Shown piece by piece: positions 33,421 through 42,450 of a stretch of DNA of 64,000 bases (positions are counted from its first letter, which is position 1; each line of letters opens with the position of its first letter). The position numbers and the translations under genes were made by a program. The notes under the pieces are model-generated. The model was not told the DNA's origin and searched no databases. It saw only the letters and a list, made by a program, of their open reading frames with translations. Source of the DNA: Leifsonia aquatica H1aii (lineage in GTDB: Bacteria; Actinomycetota; Actinomycetes; Actinomycetales; Microbacteriaceae). The stretch lies in assembly GCF_000633535.1 (NCBI RefSeq), contig NZ_AYMR01000007.1:372001-436000 (forward strand), in the 5' to 3' direction.

Positions 33421-34469
33421 AGGGCGACCGTCCGGGAGCGGCGCACGAGCGCGATCAGCACCGGGGCTCCGACGAACGCCGTGACCAGCCCGACCGGGAG
33501 TTCGGCCGGGCTCATCACGACCCGCCCGAGGATGTCGGCGCCGAGGAGCAGGACCGGCCCGAGCACGACGGAATAGGCGAGGATCCAGCGCTGGTCGGGG
33601 CCGACGATCGCGCGGGCGACGTGCGGGATCATCAGGCCGACGAACGCGATCGGCCCGACCGCGGCGGTCGCCGCTCCGGCCAGCAGGGTGACGGCCACGA
33701 CCGCGAGGGTCCGCGTGGCCGCCGCACGGCTGCCGAGCGAGGCGGCCAGTTCGTCGCCGAGAGCGAGGGCGTTGAGGCCACGGGTCGCGACCGCCGCGAC
33801 GACCAGGCCCAGCACGATCACCGGCGCGACGACCGCGGCGGCCTGAACCGGCTGTGCCACGAGGCTGCCGGCGGACCAGCCGAGCATGCGCTGGAACGCC
33901 GTGGGGTTCGCGAGCTGGATGGCGGAGGTGATGCCGCCCAGCACGGCGGCGACGCCGATCCCGGCGAGAGTCATCCGCAGCGCGGTCGCCCCCTCCCGCG
34001 CGCTCATCCCGATCAGGGAGACGACGACGGTGGCGAGCACGGCCCCGAGCAGGGCGAGCCACAGGTACTGGCCGATGTCGCGCATCCCGAGCACCGCGAC
34101 GCCGACGGTGACGGCCAGGGCGGCGCCCGCGTTCACGCCGAGGATGCCGGGGTCGGCGAGCGGATTGCGGGTGAACGCCTGGATGATGCCGCCTGCGACG
34201 CCGAGCGCGGCGCCGGCGAGCACGCCGAGCAGGGTCCGTGGCACCCGAAGGCCAGTGATCACCAGATCGTCGTCCGAGCGCCCCGGGTTCAGCAGCGCCG
34301 GGATCACGTGGTCGAGCGGGATGGCCTTGGCGCCGATCGCGATACTCGCCCCCAGCAGCAGCACCAGGAGCGCGACGGCGACGAGGAGCCAGCCGAGCCG
34401 CCACGGGAGCGGCCGCACCCTGCGATCGAGCTGCGCCGCCGGAGAGGCGAGTGGGGCGCGAAGGGACAC
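33417..34469 (-). CDS. FecCD-family siderophore permease (first)
   Basis: 350 residues, first gene of the importer operon, about nine or ten helices. Motifs: [38 protein letters not shown] near 75-115 and [19 protein letters not shown] near 270, as in FepD/FhuB types. GTG at 34469. The promoter region holds the IdeR-like box at 34512-34530, so iron starvation should induce the operon. It lies 73 bp downstream of the exporter pair's end, and probably starts its own transcript. Confidence 0.9.
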   Translation of the reverse strand: MSLRAPLASPAAQLDRRVRPLPWRLGWLLVAVALLVLLLGASIAIGAKAIPLDHVIPALLNPGRSDDDLVITGLRVPRTLLGVLAGAALGVAGGIIQAFTRNPLADPGILGVNAGAALAVTVGVAVLGMRDIGQYLWLALLGAVLATVVVSLIGMSAREGATALRMTLAGIGVAAVLGGITSAIQLANPTAFQRMLGWSAGSLVAQPVQAAAVVAPVIVLGLVVAAVATRGLNALALGDELAASLGSRAAATRTLAVVAVTLLAGAATAAVGPIAFVGLMIPHVARAIVGPDQRWILAYSVVLGPVLLLGADILGRVVMSPAELPVGLVTAFVGAPVLIALVRRSRTVAL

Positions 34470-34511
34470 GGAGGACTTTCTGAGGGGCGACGGTGGGGGT
34501 CGGTCCGAGAC

Positions 34512-34530
34512 TTAGGTAAGGCTAACCAAA
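34512..34530 (-). promoter_or_regulatory. DtxR/IdeR iron box of the FecCD importer operon
   Basis: TTAGGTAAGGCTAACCAAA matches the 19-bp DtxR/IdeR consensus TTAGGTTAGGCTAACCTAA at 17 of 19 positions. It sits 43 bp upstream of the first permease start. Iron-loaded repressor should block transcription. Confidence 0.8.
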
Positions 34531-34542
34531 CTGAACCAGAGG

Positions 34543-36363
34543 TCAGCGTATGTCACCGGCCATAGTGCGCGCTATCGGGGATCGGACATCTCGTGTCGCG
34601 CAGCCGCCACGTTTCCAGAGCGTGGCGAAGGCGCCGCCGGCGGCGATCAGGTCGGCGGGCGCGCCGGACTCGACGATCGCGCCGCCCTCCAGGACGATCA
34701 CGAGGTCGGCCTCCACGGCCTGCTCGAGCCGGTGCGCGACGACGATCGCAGTCCTCCCGGCGATCGCGGCGCGGGCGGCGTCGTCGAGGATGCGCGCCAC
34801 GTCGCTGCCGGACTCCGCGGTCGCTTCGTCGAGCACGACCACCGCCGGGTCGACGAGCAGGAGGCGGGCGAGCGCCAGGTGCTGCGCCTGCTGCGGTGTG
34901 AGCGGATGCCCTCCGGCGCCGACGCGCGTCGCCACGCCCTCCGGAAGGCCGTCGATCCAGCCGCGCGCGCCGACGGCGGCGAGAGCGGCGTCGACGGACT
35001 CCGCGGCCGCGGCGGCACTCTCCGGCAGTCCTCCCTGGGGGGCCGCGCCGAGCAGCAGGTTGTCGACGACGGTGCCGGCGAAGACATGCGTCTCCTGCGA
35101 GACCAAGGCCACGGCCTCCGCGCGGCGTGCAGGATCGACGGTGTCGATCGGGATGCCGCCGACCCGCACCTGCCCGCGGTCGACCGCGCGGACGCCGGCG
35201 ATCACCGCGGCGAGGGTGCTCTTGCCGCTCCCGGTCGTGCCGACCACCGCGACGTGGCTCCCGGAGGGGATCACGAGCTCCACGTCGGTGAGCAGCGGGA
35301 CTCCGTCGTAGCCGAACCGCACCCCCTCCAGCACGACTCCTCCCCGGTCCGCCGGCGCGGACCTCCCGCGCGGCACCCGGGACCCCGCCTCCACCACGCC
35401 GACCAGCCGGGCGAGACTCGCGGACGCGCGCTGGAGGTCGTCCGCCGTTCCGAGGGCGGCGTTGATCGGGTCGAACAGCCCGGCGAAGAAGAGCGCGGCC
35501 GCGGTCGCCTGCCCGATGTCCGCCCCGGTCGAGCGGACGAGGACGAACGCGACGACCAGGATCGCGCCCAACCCCAGGAACTCGGCCAGGTTCAGCCGCC
35601 CATAGAACCGGGTCATCGTGCGGGCGGCCTCGAGCTCCACGTCGACCACCGCCGCCGAGGCCTCGCGTGCCCGCTCGCACCGGTCGCCGGCGAGCCCGAA
35701 GGCGCGCACGGTGGGCAGCGCCGCGAACGTCTCCAGCAGGGTCGACGCCCGACGCCCGGTGGCACGCCTGCCCTCCGCATAGAGTCGCTCCGAGCGCCCC
35801 AAATACCACAGCACCGTGACGACCTGCACCGGCACGGCGACCAGCGCGGCGAGGGCGAAGCGGAGGTCGAGCCCCGCCAGCCCGACCAGCGTCACGGCGA
35901 TCGTCACGGTGGCCGTGAGCAGGCGGGCCAGTGCCCCCTGCGCGACCTCGGCGACCTGCTCGACGTCGTCGGTGACCCGCGAGACGAGGTCGCCCGAGCC
36001 TGCTTCGACGGCGGCGAGCGGCAGGGCCACGGCGGCGTCCACCACGTCTTCGCGGAGCCGGCCCAGCGGCGGGAGGACGGCGCGCGCCAGCAGCACTCCG
36101 GACGCCCACGCGGCGAGGCCGCCGAGGAGGGCGCAGGCCGCGAGCAGCGCCAGCGGGCCGACGAGGGCGACCGGTTCGGCGCCATCCGTGAGCAGCTGCG
36201 CCACCCAGCCGATGCCGCCGGGGATGCCGAGGCCGGCTCCCCCGCCGACCACCAGGGCGGCGGCGGTAGCCATCACGGTCATCCGGGAACCAGCGAGCGC
36301 ACGCGCAGCGAAGCGCCGGACCTCGCGCGGCGCGGCGACCGGCAGGAGAGTCGTCGCGCTCAT
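34543..36363 (-). CDS. ABC exporter half B (siderophore-type; degenerate signature motif)
   Basis: 606 residues: six-helix exporter domain (residues about 15-310) and an ATPase domain. Walker A GTTGSGKST near 373, Walker B VVVLDEAT near 510 and switch His in VVAHRLE near 543 are intact, but the signature is GHPLTPQQAQH near 487 rather than LSGGQ. Its partner upstream has the reverse defects. It overlaps the partner stop by 4 nt (ATGA), so a heterodimer is nearly certain. Probable role: export of a siderophore or other small molecule. It carries a short C-terminal tail after the ATPase. Confidence 0.85.
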   Translation of the reverse strand: MSATTLLPVAAPREVRRFAARALAGSRMTVMATAAALVVGGGAGLGIPGGIGWVAQLLTDGAEPVALVGPLALLAACALLGGLAAWASGVLLARAVLPPLGRLREDVVDAAVALPLAAVEAGSGDLVSRVTDDVEQVAEVAQGALARLLTATVTIAVTLVGLAGLDLRFALAALVAVPVQVVTVLWYLGRSERLYAEGRRATGRRASTLLETFAALPTVRAFGLAGDRCERAREASAAVVDVELEAARTMTRFYGRLNLAEFLGLGAILVVAFVLVRSTGADIGQATAAALFFAGLFDPINAALGTADDLQRASASLARLVGVVEAGSRVPRGRSAPADRGGVVLEGVRFGYDGVPLLTDVELVIPSGSHVAVVGTTGSGKSTLAAVIAGVRAVDRGQVRVGGIPIDTVDPARRAEAVALVSQETHVFAGTVVDNLLLGAAPQGGLPESAAAAAESVDAALAAVGARGWIDGLPEGVATRVGAGGHPLTPQQAQHLALARLLLVDPAVVVLDEATAESGSDVARILDDAARAAIAGRTAIVVAHRLEQAVEADLVIVLEGGAIVESGAPADLIAAGGAFATLWKRGGCATRDVRSPIARTMAGDIR

Positions 36364-38003
36364 ACGCGCGCCTCGGCCTGCGGCGCGTCCATCAGAGTGA
36401 GCACCCGGTCGGCGCGCGCCAGCCACGCACCGGACGACGTGACCACGACGGTCGTGCGTCCGCTTCGGAGCGCACGCACGCGTGCGGCGATCACGTCCTC
36501 GGTCGCGGCGTCGATCGCCGTCGTCGGGTCGTTCAGCACCAGCACCGGCGCATCGGCCGCCAGCGCGCGGGCGAGCGCCACCCTCTGCCGCTGCCCACCG
36601 GAGAGCCGGAGACCAGCCTCGCCCACCTCGTCGGCGACGATCTCGTCCGCGAACGCGGCATGCAGCGCCGGATCGACCGCCGTGGGCACGGCGACCGCGG
36701 CGACGTTGTCCCGGGGTGACCCCGCGAACAGGGCGGCCTCGTGCGGAACGACCAGAACCCGGCCTCCGGTCTCGCCGGACGCGGCCCGCAGGGCGCTGAG
36801 GAAGCGCGAGGCCACCGCCGGCGATGGGGCGATGACCCCCAGGAACGTGCCCGCCGGGACCGTGATGCCGCCGTCCGGCGTGATGCCGCCGTCCGGCAGG
36901 GGCAGATCCAGGTCCGGAACGGAATCGCCGACAGCACACGTCTCGGAACGCGGGTGCGCGTCCCGGCCGTCGCGTTGTGCGTCCCTGCCGTCGCCGAGCA
37001 CGCCCAGGATGCGCTCGGCCGACGCCCGGGCGCGAGCGGCGGCAGCCGGCACCCCGGCGAGTGTCTGCAATGGACCGGCCAGGAACTGCGCCAGTCCGAG
37101 CGAGGCGATCAGGCCGCCGAGGGACAGCGCCCCGGTCAGGGCGAGCGCACCTCCCACGCCCACGACGACGAGCAGGTACGCGCCGGCGGTCGCCACCGTG
37201 ACGCCGTCACGGAGGGCGTGCGCCCTGGCCGCGCCGGTCGCCGCCGCCGTCGCGCGCCGGCCGGCGGCCGCATAGCGTCGCGCGGCCGGCGACTCGGCTG
37301 CCAGGCCCTTCACCACGCGCAGTCCCCGGACCAGGTCCTCGGCCAGGACGGCCGCCCGGCCGGCCTCCCGCTGCTCGTCGCCGCTGCGCCGCTCCACCCC
37401 GCGTGCGACGGCGGCGTTGACCAGGAGCACCGCGACGGTGCCAGCGACGATCACCACGCCGAGCAGCGGCGACGAGACCAGGAGCACCGTGGCCGCCGCG
37501 ACCAGGGCGACCACGCCCGCGAGGGCCGATGCCACGACGCCCACGAGACCTCCCACGCGATCCGCGTCGCTCGATGCGCGGGTCAGCAGCTCCCCCGGCG
37601 CCTCGTCCGCCGCGAGCCCGGGCGTCGTGCGGGTCGGTCCACGGTCGGCGGCCGGTGCGGCGAGCACGCTCTCGACCACCCGCAGCCGGAGGTCGTGCCC
37701 GACGTGCTGCTTCGCGCGGGCGGCGGCGCGTGCACCGAAGCGATAGGACAACGACAGCAGCACGAAGACGGCAGCCAGGACGACGAGCCAGAGCACCAGC
37801 TCCCACGGCGTCCCCCCGTCGATCGCGCCGCCCACCGTCGCGCCGATCACGACCGGGACGAGGGCCTCACCCACCTGGTGACCGCTGGAGAGCGTGCAGG
37901 CCAGGATCAGGTCCCGGCGCCGGGAACCGATGGCTCGCCGGAGCAGTGCGCCGGGAGTGGAGGGCCGAGGGCGCCGGCTGCTCGATCGGGTGAGACGGGA
38001 CAC
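36360..38003 (-). CDS. ABC exporter half A (degenerate Walker A, intact LSGGQ)
   Basis: 547 residues. Transmembrane domain at about 30-320, then an ATPase domain with heavy loss of catalytic motifs: the Walker A loop reads GVIAPSPAVASRF (no Gly-Lys-Ser/Thr), Walker B is LVLNDPTT (near 490) and the switch His is replaced (TSSGAWL). [15 protein letters not shown] near 467 is intact. It therefore donates only the signature motif, in trans, to the partner. An 18-bp exact tandem duplication lies just before the Walker A region. GTG at 38003 starts the transcript, divergent from the AraC gene. Confidence 0.85.
   Translation of the reverse strand: MSRLTRSSSRRPRPSTPGALLRRAIGSRRRDLILACTLSSGHQVGEALVPVVIGATVGGAIDGGTPWELVLWLVVLAAVFVLLSLSYRFGARAAARAKQHVGHDLRLRVVESVLAAPAADRGPTRTTPGLAADEAPGELLTRASSDADRVGGLVGVVASALAGVVALVAAATVLLVSSPLLGVVIVAGTVAVLLVNAAVARGVERRSGDEQREAGRAAVLAEDLVRGLRVVKGLAAESPAARRYAAAGRRATAAATGAARAHALRDGVTVATAGAYLLVVVGVGGALALTGALSLGGLIASLGLAQFLAGPLQTLAGVPAAAARARASAERILGVLGDGRDAQRDGRDAHPRSETCAVGDSVPDLDLPLPDGGITPDGGITVPAGTFLGVIAPSPAVASRFLSALRAASGETGGRVLVVPHEAALFAGSPRDNVAAVAVPTAVDPALHAAFADEIVADEVGEAGLRLSGGQRQRVALARALAADAPVLVLNDPTTAIDAATEDVIAARVRALRSGRTTVVVTSSGAWLARADRVLTLMDAPQAEARV
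36861..36896. repeat. 18-bp perfect tandem duplication inside the exporter gene
   Basis: CGTGATGCCGCCGTCCGG occurs twice in direct succession, giving a doubled P-D-G-G-I-T segment (PDGGIT) about 10 residues before the degenerate Walker A. In-frame, so it is silent for reading but may be recent. Confidence 0.8.
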
Positions 38004-38039
38004 ATCTCGACCGTAGGGCGCGGACCGCCTGGCGGCTGA

Positions 38040-38064
38040 GCGCTATGCTGACAACCCATAGCGC
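38040..38064. promoter_or_regulatory. Inverted repeat in the exporter/AraC divergent region
   Basis: GCGCTATG (38040-38047), 9 nt, CATAGCGC (38057-38064), a perfect 8-bp dyad between the exporter start at 38003 and the AraC start at 38111. Probable operator for the AraC protein. Confidence 0.5.
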
Positions 38065-38110
38065 GCACCCGCCAATCACCATCCCGCACCCGCACCCGGA
38101 GGAGTCCTGC

Positions 38111-38962
38111 GTGAGCACCGACGTCATCGAGCTGTCCCGGTTCGCCCTCGACCGCGGCGAAGGCTTCGAGCCGCACCGGCACGATGACCACCAGCTGATC
38201 TGGGCGTCGTCCGGCGTGCTGACCGTGGAGGTGGAGGGGCGGTACTGGGTACTGCCGACCACCCTCGGCCTGTGGATGCCGGCCGGCGTGGTCCACGCCC
38301 CGCTCGCGGTGCGCGAATCCGTGATGGAGGGGATCTATTTCGATCCCGCGCGGACCCCGGTGGAGTGGGCCGCGCCGACGGTCGTGCGGATGAGCCCGCT
38401 GAGCCGGCACCTGGTCGCCTACCTGCGCGACGAGCTCGGCGCTGAGGAACGCCGACGCGCGGAGCGGGTGCTCGTCGACACGTTGCGACCGGTGGGCAAA
38501 CGGGCGATCGCCGTCCCCCTGCCGAACGATCCACGGGCCCGGGATGTCGCCCGGCTCCTGCTGGCCGACCCGGCCGACCGACGCAGCCTGGACGAGTTCG
38601 GCCGCGAGGTCGGCGCGAGCGCGCGCACGCTCCTCCGCCTCTTCCAGGCCGAGACCGGGATGAGCTTCGGCACCTGGCGCACCCACGCCAAGCTGCAGGC
38701 GTCGGTCGCGCTGCTGGCGGAGGGCGAGACGGTCTCCCGTGTCGCATACCGGGTGGGGTACAGCACGCCCAGCGCGTTCATCTCCGCCTTTCACCGAGTC
38801 GCGGGCCGCACGCCCGGCGCGTACTTCTCGGCGGGGGTCGACGCGACGGAGGCCGATCCGACCGGCACCGATCCGGCCGGCACGTTTGGCACCGATCCGA
38901 CCGACACCGGCACGTCCGGTACCGACACGACGGACCTCGTCGAGGGCGGGGCCGCTCAGTAG
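38111..38962 (+). CDS. AraC family transcriptional regulator
   Basis: 283 residues. N-terminal cupin-like ligand domain with FEPHRHDDHQLIWASSGVL and the His residues of a small beta-barrel; C-terminal double helix-turn-helix (RSLDEFGREVGASARTLLRLFQAETGMSFGTWRTHAKLQ, then VSRVAYRVGYSTPSAFISAFHRVAGRTPGAYF) near 160-255. A Thr/Asp/Gly/Pro low-complexity tail (TGTDPAGTFGTDPTDTGTSG) follows. In siderophore loci AraC proteins sense ferric siderophore and activate transport genes. GTG at 38111 with GGAGGAG 7 nt upstream is preferred to the ATG at 38045 inside the dyad. Divergent from the exporter pair. Confidence 0.85.
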   Translation: MSTDVIELSRFALDRGEGFEPHRHDDHQLIWASSGVLTVEVEGRYWVLPTTLGLWMPAGVVHAPLAVRESVMEGIYFDPARTPVEWAAPTVVRMSPLSRHLVAYLRDELGAEERRRAERVLVDTLRPVGKRAIAVPLPNDPRARDVARLLLADPADRRSLDEFGREVGASARTLLRLFQAETGMSFGTWRTHAKLQASVALLAEGETVSRVAYRVGYSTPSAFISAFHRVAGRTPGAYFSAGVDATEADPTGTDPAGTFGTDPTDTGTSGTDTTDLVEGGAAQ

Positions 38963-38965
38963 GCT
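38960..38965 (+). promoter_or_regulatory. -10 hexamer TAGGCT, leaderless promoter of the TetR gene
   Basis: TAGGCT overlaps the AraC stop codon and precedes the TetR ATG by 6 nt. Confidence 0.5.
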
Positions 38966-38971
38966 GGCCCG

Positions 38972-39589
38972 ATGAAGGAACCCGCTGCGCGCACCCCGAT
39001 CGACCCCGGCACCGGGCGCCGGCGGCGGGGTCGCCCGCCGGAGCTCGACCGCGACGCGATCGCGCAGGCGGCTCTCGCGGAGCTGACCGACTTCTCGCTC
39101 GCCAAGGTCGCCCGGCGCCTCGGGACCACGCCCGGCGCGCTCTACCACTACGTCTCCGGGCGTACCGAGCTCATCCGGCTCGCCGCGCAGGCCGCTCTGG
39201 AGGGGGTCGAGCTGCCGCCGCCACCGACCGCGCCCGTGGGAGGCGAGCCTTCCTGGCGGGTCTATCTGCGGGCGGTGTCCCGCACCCTGCTGGACGCGCT
39301 GCTCGCCCACCCGGGGCTTGCGCTCGCCCTGACCGAGCTGACCTCTCCCCCGCCGCGCTACGACCTCCTCCTGGAGCAGGCGCAGGCCGTGCTCGCCGCC
39401 GAAGGCCTGGGCGACAGCACGGCTGCGGTGGCCGTCAAGCTGCTGGCGACGGTGGCCATGGAGGAGTCGATGGCGGCCGTCCGGCGGGAGGAGGGCGACC
39501 CGGACCAGTGGGACCGCTGGTTCGACGAGCGCTGCGAGCTGGTGCTCGACGGCGTCGAACTCCGCCGCAGGGATGTCTTGCAAGGTTAG
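38972..39589 (+). CDS. TetR family transcriptional regulator
   Basis: 205 residues. The helix-turn-helix is RGRPPELDRDAIAQAALAELTDFSLAKVARRLGTTPGALYHYVSGRTELIRLAAQAAL in residues 19-75, with a shorter than usual N-terminus rich in Pro/Arg. The C-terminal ligand domain is variable; I cannot name an effector. It is placed between the AraC and lipoprotein genes, with a leaderless -10 of its own, and the IdeR-like box lies over its stop codon. It may repress the neighbouring importer or exporter. Confidence 0.85.
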   Translation: MKEPAARTPIDPGTGRRRRGRPPELDRDAIAQAALAELTDFSLAKVARRLGTTPGALYHYVSGRTELIRLAAQAALEGVELPPPPTAPVGGEPSWRVYLRAVSRTLLDALLAHPGLALALTELTSPPPRYDLLLEQAQAVLAAEGLGDSTAAVAVKLLATVAMEESMAAVRREEGDPDQWDRWFDERCELVLDGVELRRRDVLQG

Positions 39590-39599
39590 CCTTACCTTA
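39581..39599 (+). promoter_or_regulatory. DtxR/IdeR iron box of the second importer operon
   Basis: CAAGGTTAGCCTTACCTTA matches 15 of 19 positions of the reverse consensus TTAGGTTAGCCTAACCTAA. It lies at about -33 to -15 relative to the predicted leaderless start at 39614 and overlaps the end of the TetR gene. Confidence 0.65.
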
Positions 39600-39601
39600 T
39601 C

Positions 39602-39607
39602 TATTGT
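39602..39607 (+). promoter_or_regulatory. -10 hexamer TATTGT, leaderless promoter
   Basis: TATTGT with 6 nt to the GTG at 39614, just after the iron box. Confidence 0.5.
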
Positions 39608-39613
39608 TGACGG

Positions 39614-40657
39614 GTGATCAATAAAACAACCCGTCTCCGTCGTCGACCACGCTTCTCCTCGTTCGTGGTCACCGCTCTCGCCGTGACCGCGTCCGCGTCC
39701 CTCGCCCTGACCGGCTGCGCCGCCTCGGCGGCCGATGCGGACGCCGAGAGCACGGTGACCCGCACGGTGCAGGACGCCTACGGCACCGTCACCGTCCCGG
39801 TCACCCCGAAGCGCATCGTCGCCCTCGACGAGTACGCCGCCGTCGAGCTGCTGGCGCTCGGCGTGACGCCGGTCACGGTCTACGGGACGCTCGACTCGAA
39901 GGTCTCCGCAGCGGTGCTGGAAGCGGCCGGGGTGCCGGTGAAGGCCGATACGGCCTTCCTCAACGCCCCGGACTACGAGGCGCTCGCGGCGGACCGTCCC
40001 GATGTGCTGGTCCTCAGCGATGCCGGTCCGCTGCCCGCGAAGCGCGCGAAGCTCGGCGAGGTGGCGCCCGTCGTCGGCCTCTCCTTCGCCGACGGCTGGA
40101 AGAAGGCGCTCACGCAAGCCGGTGACGCCTTCGGCGCGTCCGAGCGTGCCGCAGGGATCGAACGCGCGCTCTCCGCACAGCTCGGCATCACGAAAGCCGC
40201 CATCCCGGCCGGGTCGACGCTGAGCATCGTGTACGGCTACAGCGGCGCCCTGTACATCCCGGAGACCACGACGGTGATGTCGACGCTCGCCGCCGAGGTG
40301 GGCCTGGGGAGGCCGGCCGCCGAGACCGCCGACACGACCACGTCGGCGGAGGGGCAGATCACCTTCTCCCCCGAGACGCTCGCCGAGCACCAGGCGACCG
40401 CCACCGCCGTCCTCGCCGGCGGATACTACACCGCCGATCTGGTGCGTCAGCAGCCGCTGTTCCCCGCGCTGGAACGGGCCGAGCCCCGCGGCGTCCACTA
40501 CGTGGACGGCGACACCTGGTACGCCAACAACGTCTTCGCGGTCAGCTGGATCCTCGACGACCTGACCGCCGTCTACTCCGGCTCGGGGAGCGTCGGCGCC
40601 GTATCCGACGCCTCCGCCCGCTGGAGCGCGTTCCTCGCGGCCGTGGGCGCGCGATGA
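39614..40657 (+). CDS. Siderophore-type substrate-binding lipoprotein
   Basis: 347 residues. Signal peptide with lipobox ALTGC (Cys at about 35). Class III binding-protein motifs: YGTVTVPVTPKRIVALDEYAAVELLALGV, RPDVLVLSDAG, and a C-terminal FAVSWILDDL. It would capture a ferric siderophore, although it is only weakly similar to the first lipoprotein of the window. The GTG start at 39614 fits a leaderless transcript, and its stop overlaps the following ABC start by 4 nt. It seems to feed an exporter-fold importer. Confidence 0.85.
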   Translation: MINKTTRLRRRPRFSSFVVTALAVTASASLALTGCAASAADADAESTVTRTVQDAYGTVTVPVTPKRIVALDEYAAVELLALGVTPVTVYGTLDSKVSAAVLEAAGVPVKADTAFLNAPDYEALAADRPDVLVLSDAGPLPAKRAKLGEVAPVVGLSFADGWKKALTQAGDAFGASERAAGIERALSAQLGITKAAIPAGSTLSIVYGYSGALYIPETTTVMSTLAAEVGLGRPAAETADTTTSAEGQITFSPETLAEHQATATAVLAGGYYTADLVRQQPLFPALERAEPRGVHYVDGDTWYANNVFAVSWILDDLTAVYSGSGSVGAVSDASARWSAFLAAVGAR

Positions 40658-42450
40658 CGACCGCTCCGCTGAAGGAACTCCTTGCACCGGTGCGCGGTGC
40701 GACGTGGCTGGCGATGGCGGTGCAGGCCGTCGGTTCGGCCGCCGAGATCGTCCCCTTCATCGCCATCGGCGAGCTGGCGCGCACCATCCTCGCCTCCGGC
40801 GGCGCCGACACCGCGCGGTTGACGGCGATCGTATTGGTGCTCCTCGCCGCACTCGTGCTGCGCGCCGCCTGTGCATCCGCGGCGATCATGATCACGCACT
40901 ACGCCGACGTGCGGTTGCAGGCCCACCTCCGGCGCGGCATCGTCGAGCGCCTCGGCCGGGTGCGCCTCGGCTGGTTCACCGATCGCTCCTCCGCCGAGGT
41001 GGCCAAGGCGGCGCAGAACGACATCCACGCGATGCACTACCTCGTCGCCCATCAGAAGGTCGAGACGACCGCGGGCATCGTCGTGCCGGTGGTGGCGTTC
41101 GGCTACCTGCTCTGGCTGAGCTGGCCAGCCGCCCTGCTCGCGCTCGTCCCCGTCGTGCTCTACGTGCTGGCCTTTCGTGCGATGACCCGCGACATGGGCG
41201 AGAAGCTCGCGGAGCAGGATGCCGCGATCGCCACCCTCAACGGTGCAGCAGTCGAGTTCGTCCGCGGCATCGCCGTCGTCAAGGCCTTCGGACGGGACGG
41301 GCGCTCGTTCGACGCCTACGAGACGGCGGCGCGGGACTACTCGCGCTTCTTCGCCGCCTGGGTCGGGCCGCTGCTGCGCCTCGAGTCGCTCTCGAAGATC
41401 GCGCTCTCCGCACCGTTCGTCCTCACCATCACGCTCGGCGGCGGCCTCGCCCTGGTCGCACTCGGAGCCGAGGACGCCGTCGCCGTGCTGGTGTCGACCA
41501 TGATCGCGCTCGTCATCCCGGCCGCCGTGATGCCGCTCGTGCAGGGAATGCAGGGGCGGCAGCAGGCGCAGGCGGCGGCCGAGCGGATCGCCGCGCTGCT
41601 GGCGACCGAGCCGCTCGACGAGACCCCGCACCCCGAGACGCCGACCGGCTCCCGGGTCGTGCTCGACGACGTGGTCTTCGGCTACGAGGCCGGCGTTCCC
41701 GCCCTCGACGGGGTCTCGCTGACGCTCGAGCCGGGCACCGTCACCGCTCTGGTCGGGCCGTCCGGCTCGGGCAAGTCGACGCTCGCCAGCCTCCTGCTGC
41801 GGTTCGACGATCCCTGGACCGGCACGATCACCGTCGGCGGGGTCGACCTGCGGCGGATGGCGTCCGCCGAGCTCTACCGGAACGTGGGGTTCGTGCTGCA
41901 GGACGTCGCCCTCCTGCACGGCACCGTCGCCGACAACATCGCCCTCGGCGACCCGGACGCCACGCGCGAGCGCATCGAGCGCGCCGCCCGGGCGGCCGCC
42001 GTTCACGACCGCATCGTGAGGCTTCCGCGCGGCTACGACTCCGTGATCGGCGAGGACGCCCTGCTGTCCGGCGGCGAGGCCCAGCGGGTGTCCATCGCCC
42101 GAGCGATCCTGCACGACGCACCCGTGGTCGTCCTGGACGAGGCGACGGCGCACGCGGATCCCGAGTCGGAGTCCGAGGTGCAGCGTTCCCTCACGGCGCT
42201 GGCCGCGGGCCGCACCGTGCTGGTCATCGCGCATCGGCTCGACAGCGTGCGCGATGCCGACCGGATCGTGGTGCTCGATCGCGGCCGTATCGCCGAGAGC
42301 GGGACGCACGACGCCCTGTTCGCAGCCGATGGTCTGTACCGCAGGCTCTGGGAGGCCGCGCATGCCGACCGCCCCGCTGAGCCCGATCGCCCTGGCCGCC
42401 CCGTCCCCGACTCCCTCACCGTCTCCGCTCCGAAGGGGCCTTCCGCATGA
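40654..42450 (+). CDS. ABC transporter half 1, exporter fold (IrtA/YbtP-like)
   Basis: 598 residues: six membrane helices in 15-300, ATPase domain with Walker A GPSGSGKST near 370, signature LSGGEAQRVSIARAIL near 472, Walker B VVVLDEAT near 493, switch His in VIAHRLDS near 525. All motifs are intact. In mycobacteria IrtAB and in Yersinia YbtPQ use this exporter fold to import siderophores. The coupling with a binding lipoprotein and an iron box supports import here, but export cannot be excluded. ATG at 40654 overlaps the lipoprotein stop. Confidence 0.8.
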   Translation: MTTAPLKELLAPVRGATWLAMAVQAVGSAAEIVPFIAIGELARTILASGGADTARLTAIVLVLLAALVLRAACASAAIMITHYADVRLQAHLRRGIVERLGRVRLGWFTDRSSAEVAKAAQNDIHAMHYLVAHQKVETTAGIVVPVVAFGYLLWLSWPAALLALVPVVLYVLAFRAMTRDMGEKLAEQDAAIATLNGAAVEFVRGIAVVKAFGRDGRSFDAYETAARDYSRFFAAWVGPLLRLESLSKIALSAPFVLTITLGGGLALVALGAEDAVAVLVSTMIALVIPAAVMPLVQGMQGRQQAQAAAERIAALLATEPLDETPHPETPTGSRVVLDDVVFGYEAGVPALDGVSLTLEPGTVTALVGPSGSGKSTLASLLLRFDDPWTGTITVGGVDLRRMASAELYRNVGFVLQDVALLHGTVADNIALGDPDATRERIERAARAAAVHDRIVRLPRGYDSVIGEDALLSGGEAQRVSIARAILHDAPVVVLDEATAHADPESESEVQRSLTALAAGRTVLVIAHRLDSVRDADRIVVLDRGRIAESGTHDALFAADGLYRRLWEAAHADRPAEPDRPGRPVPDSLTVSAPKGPSA

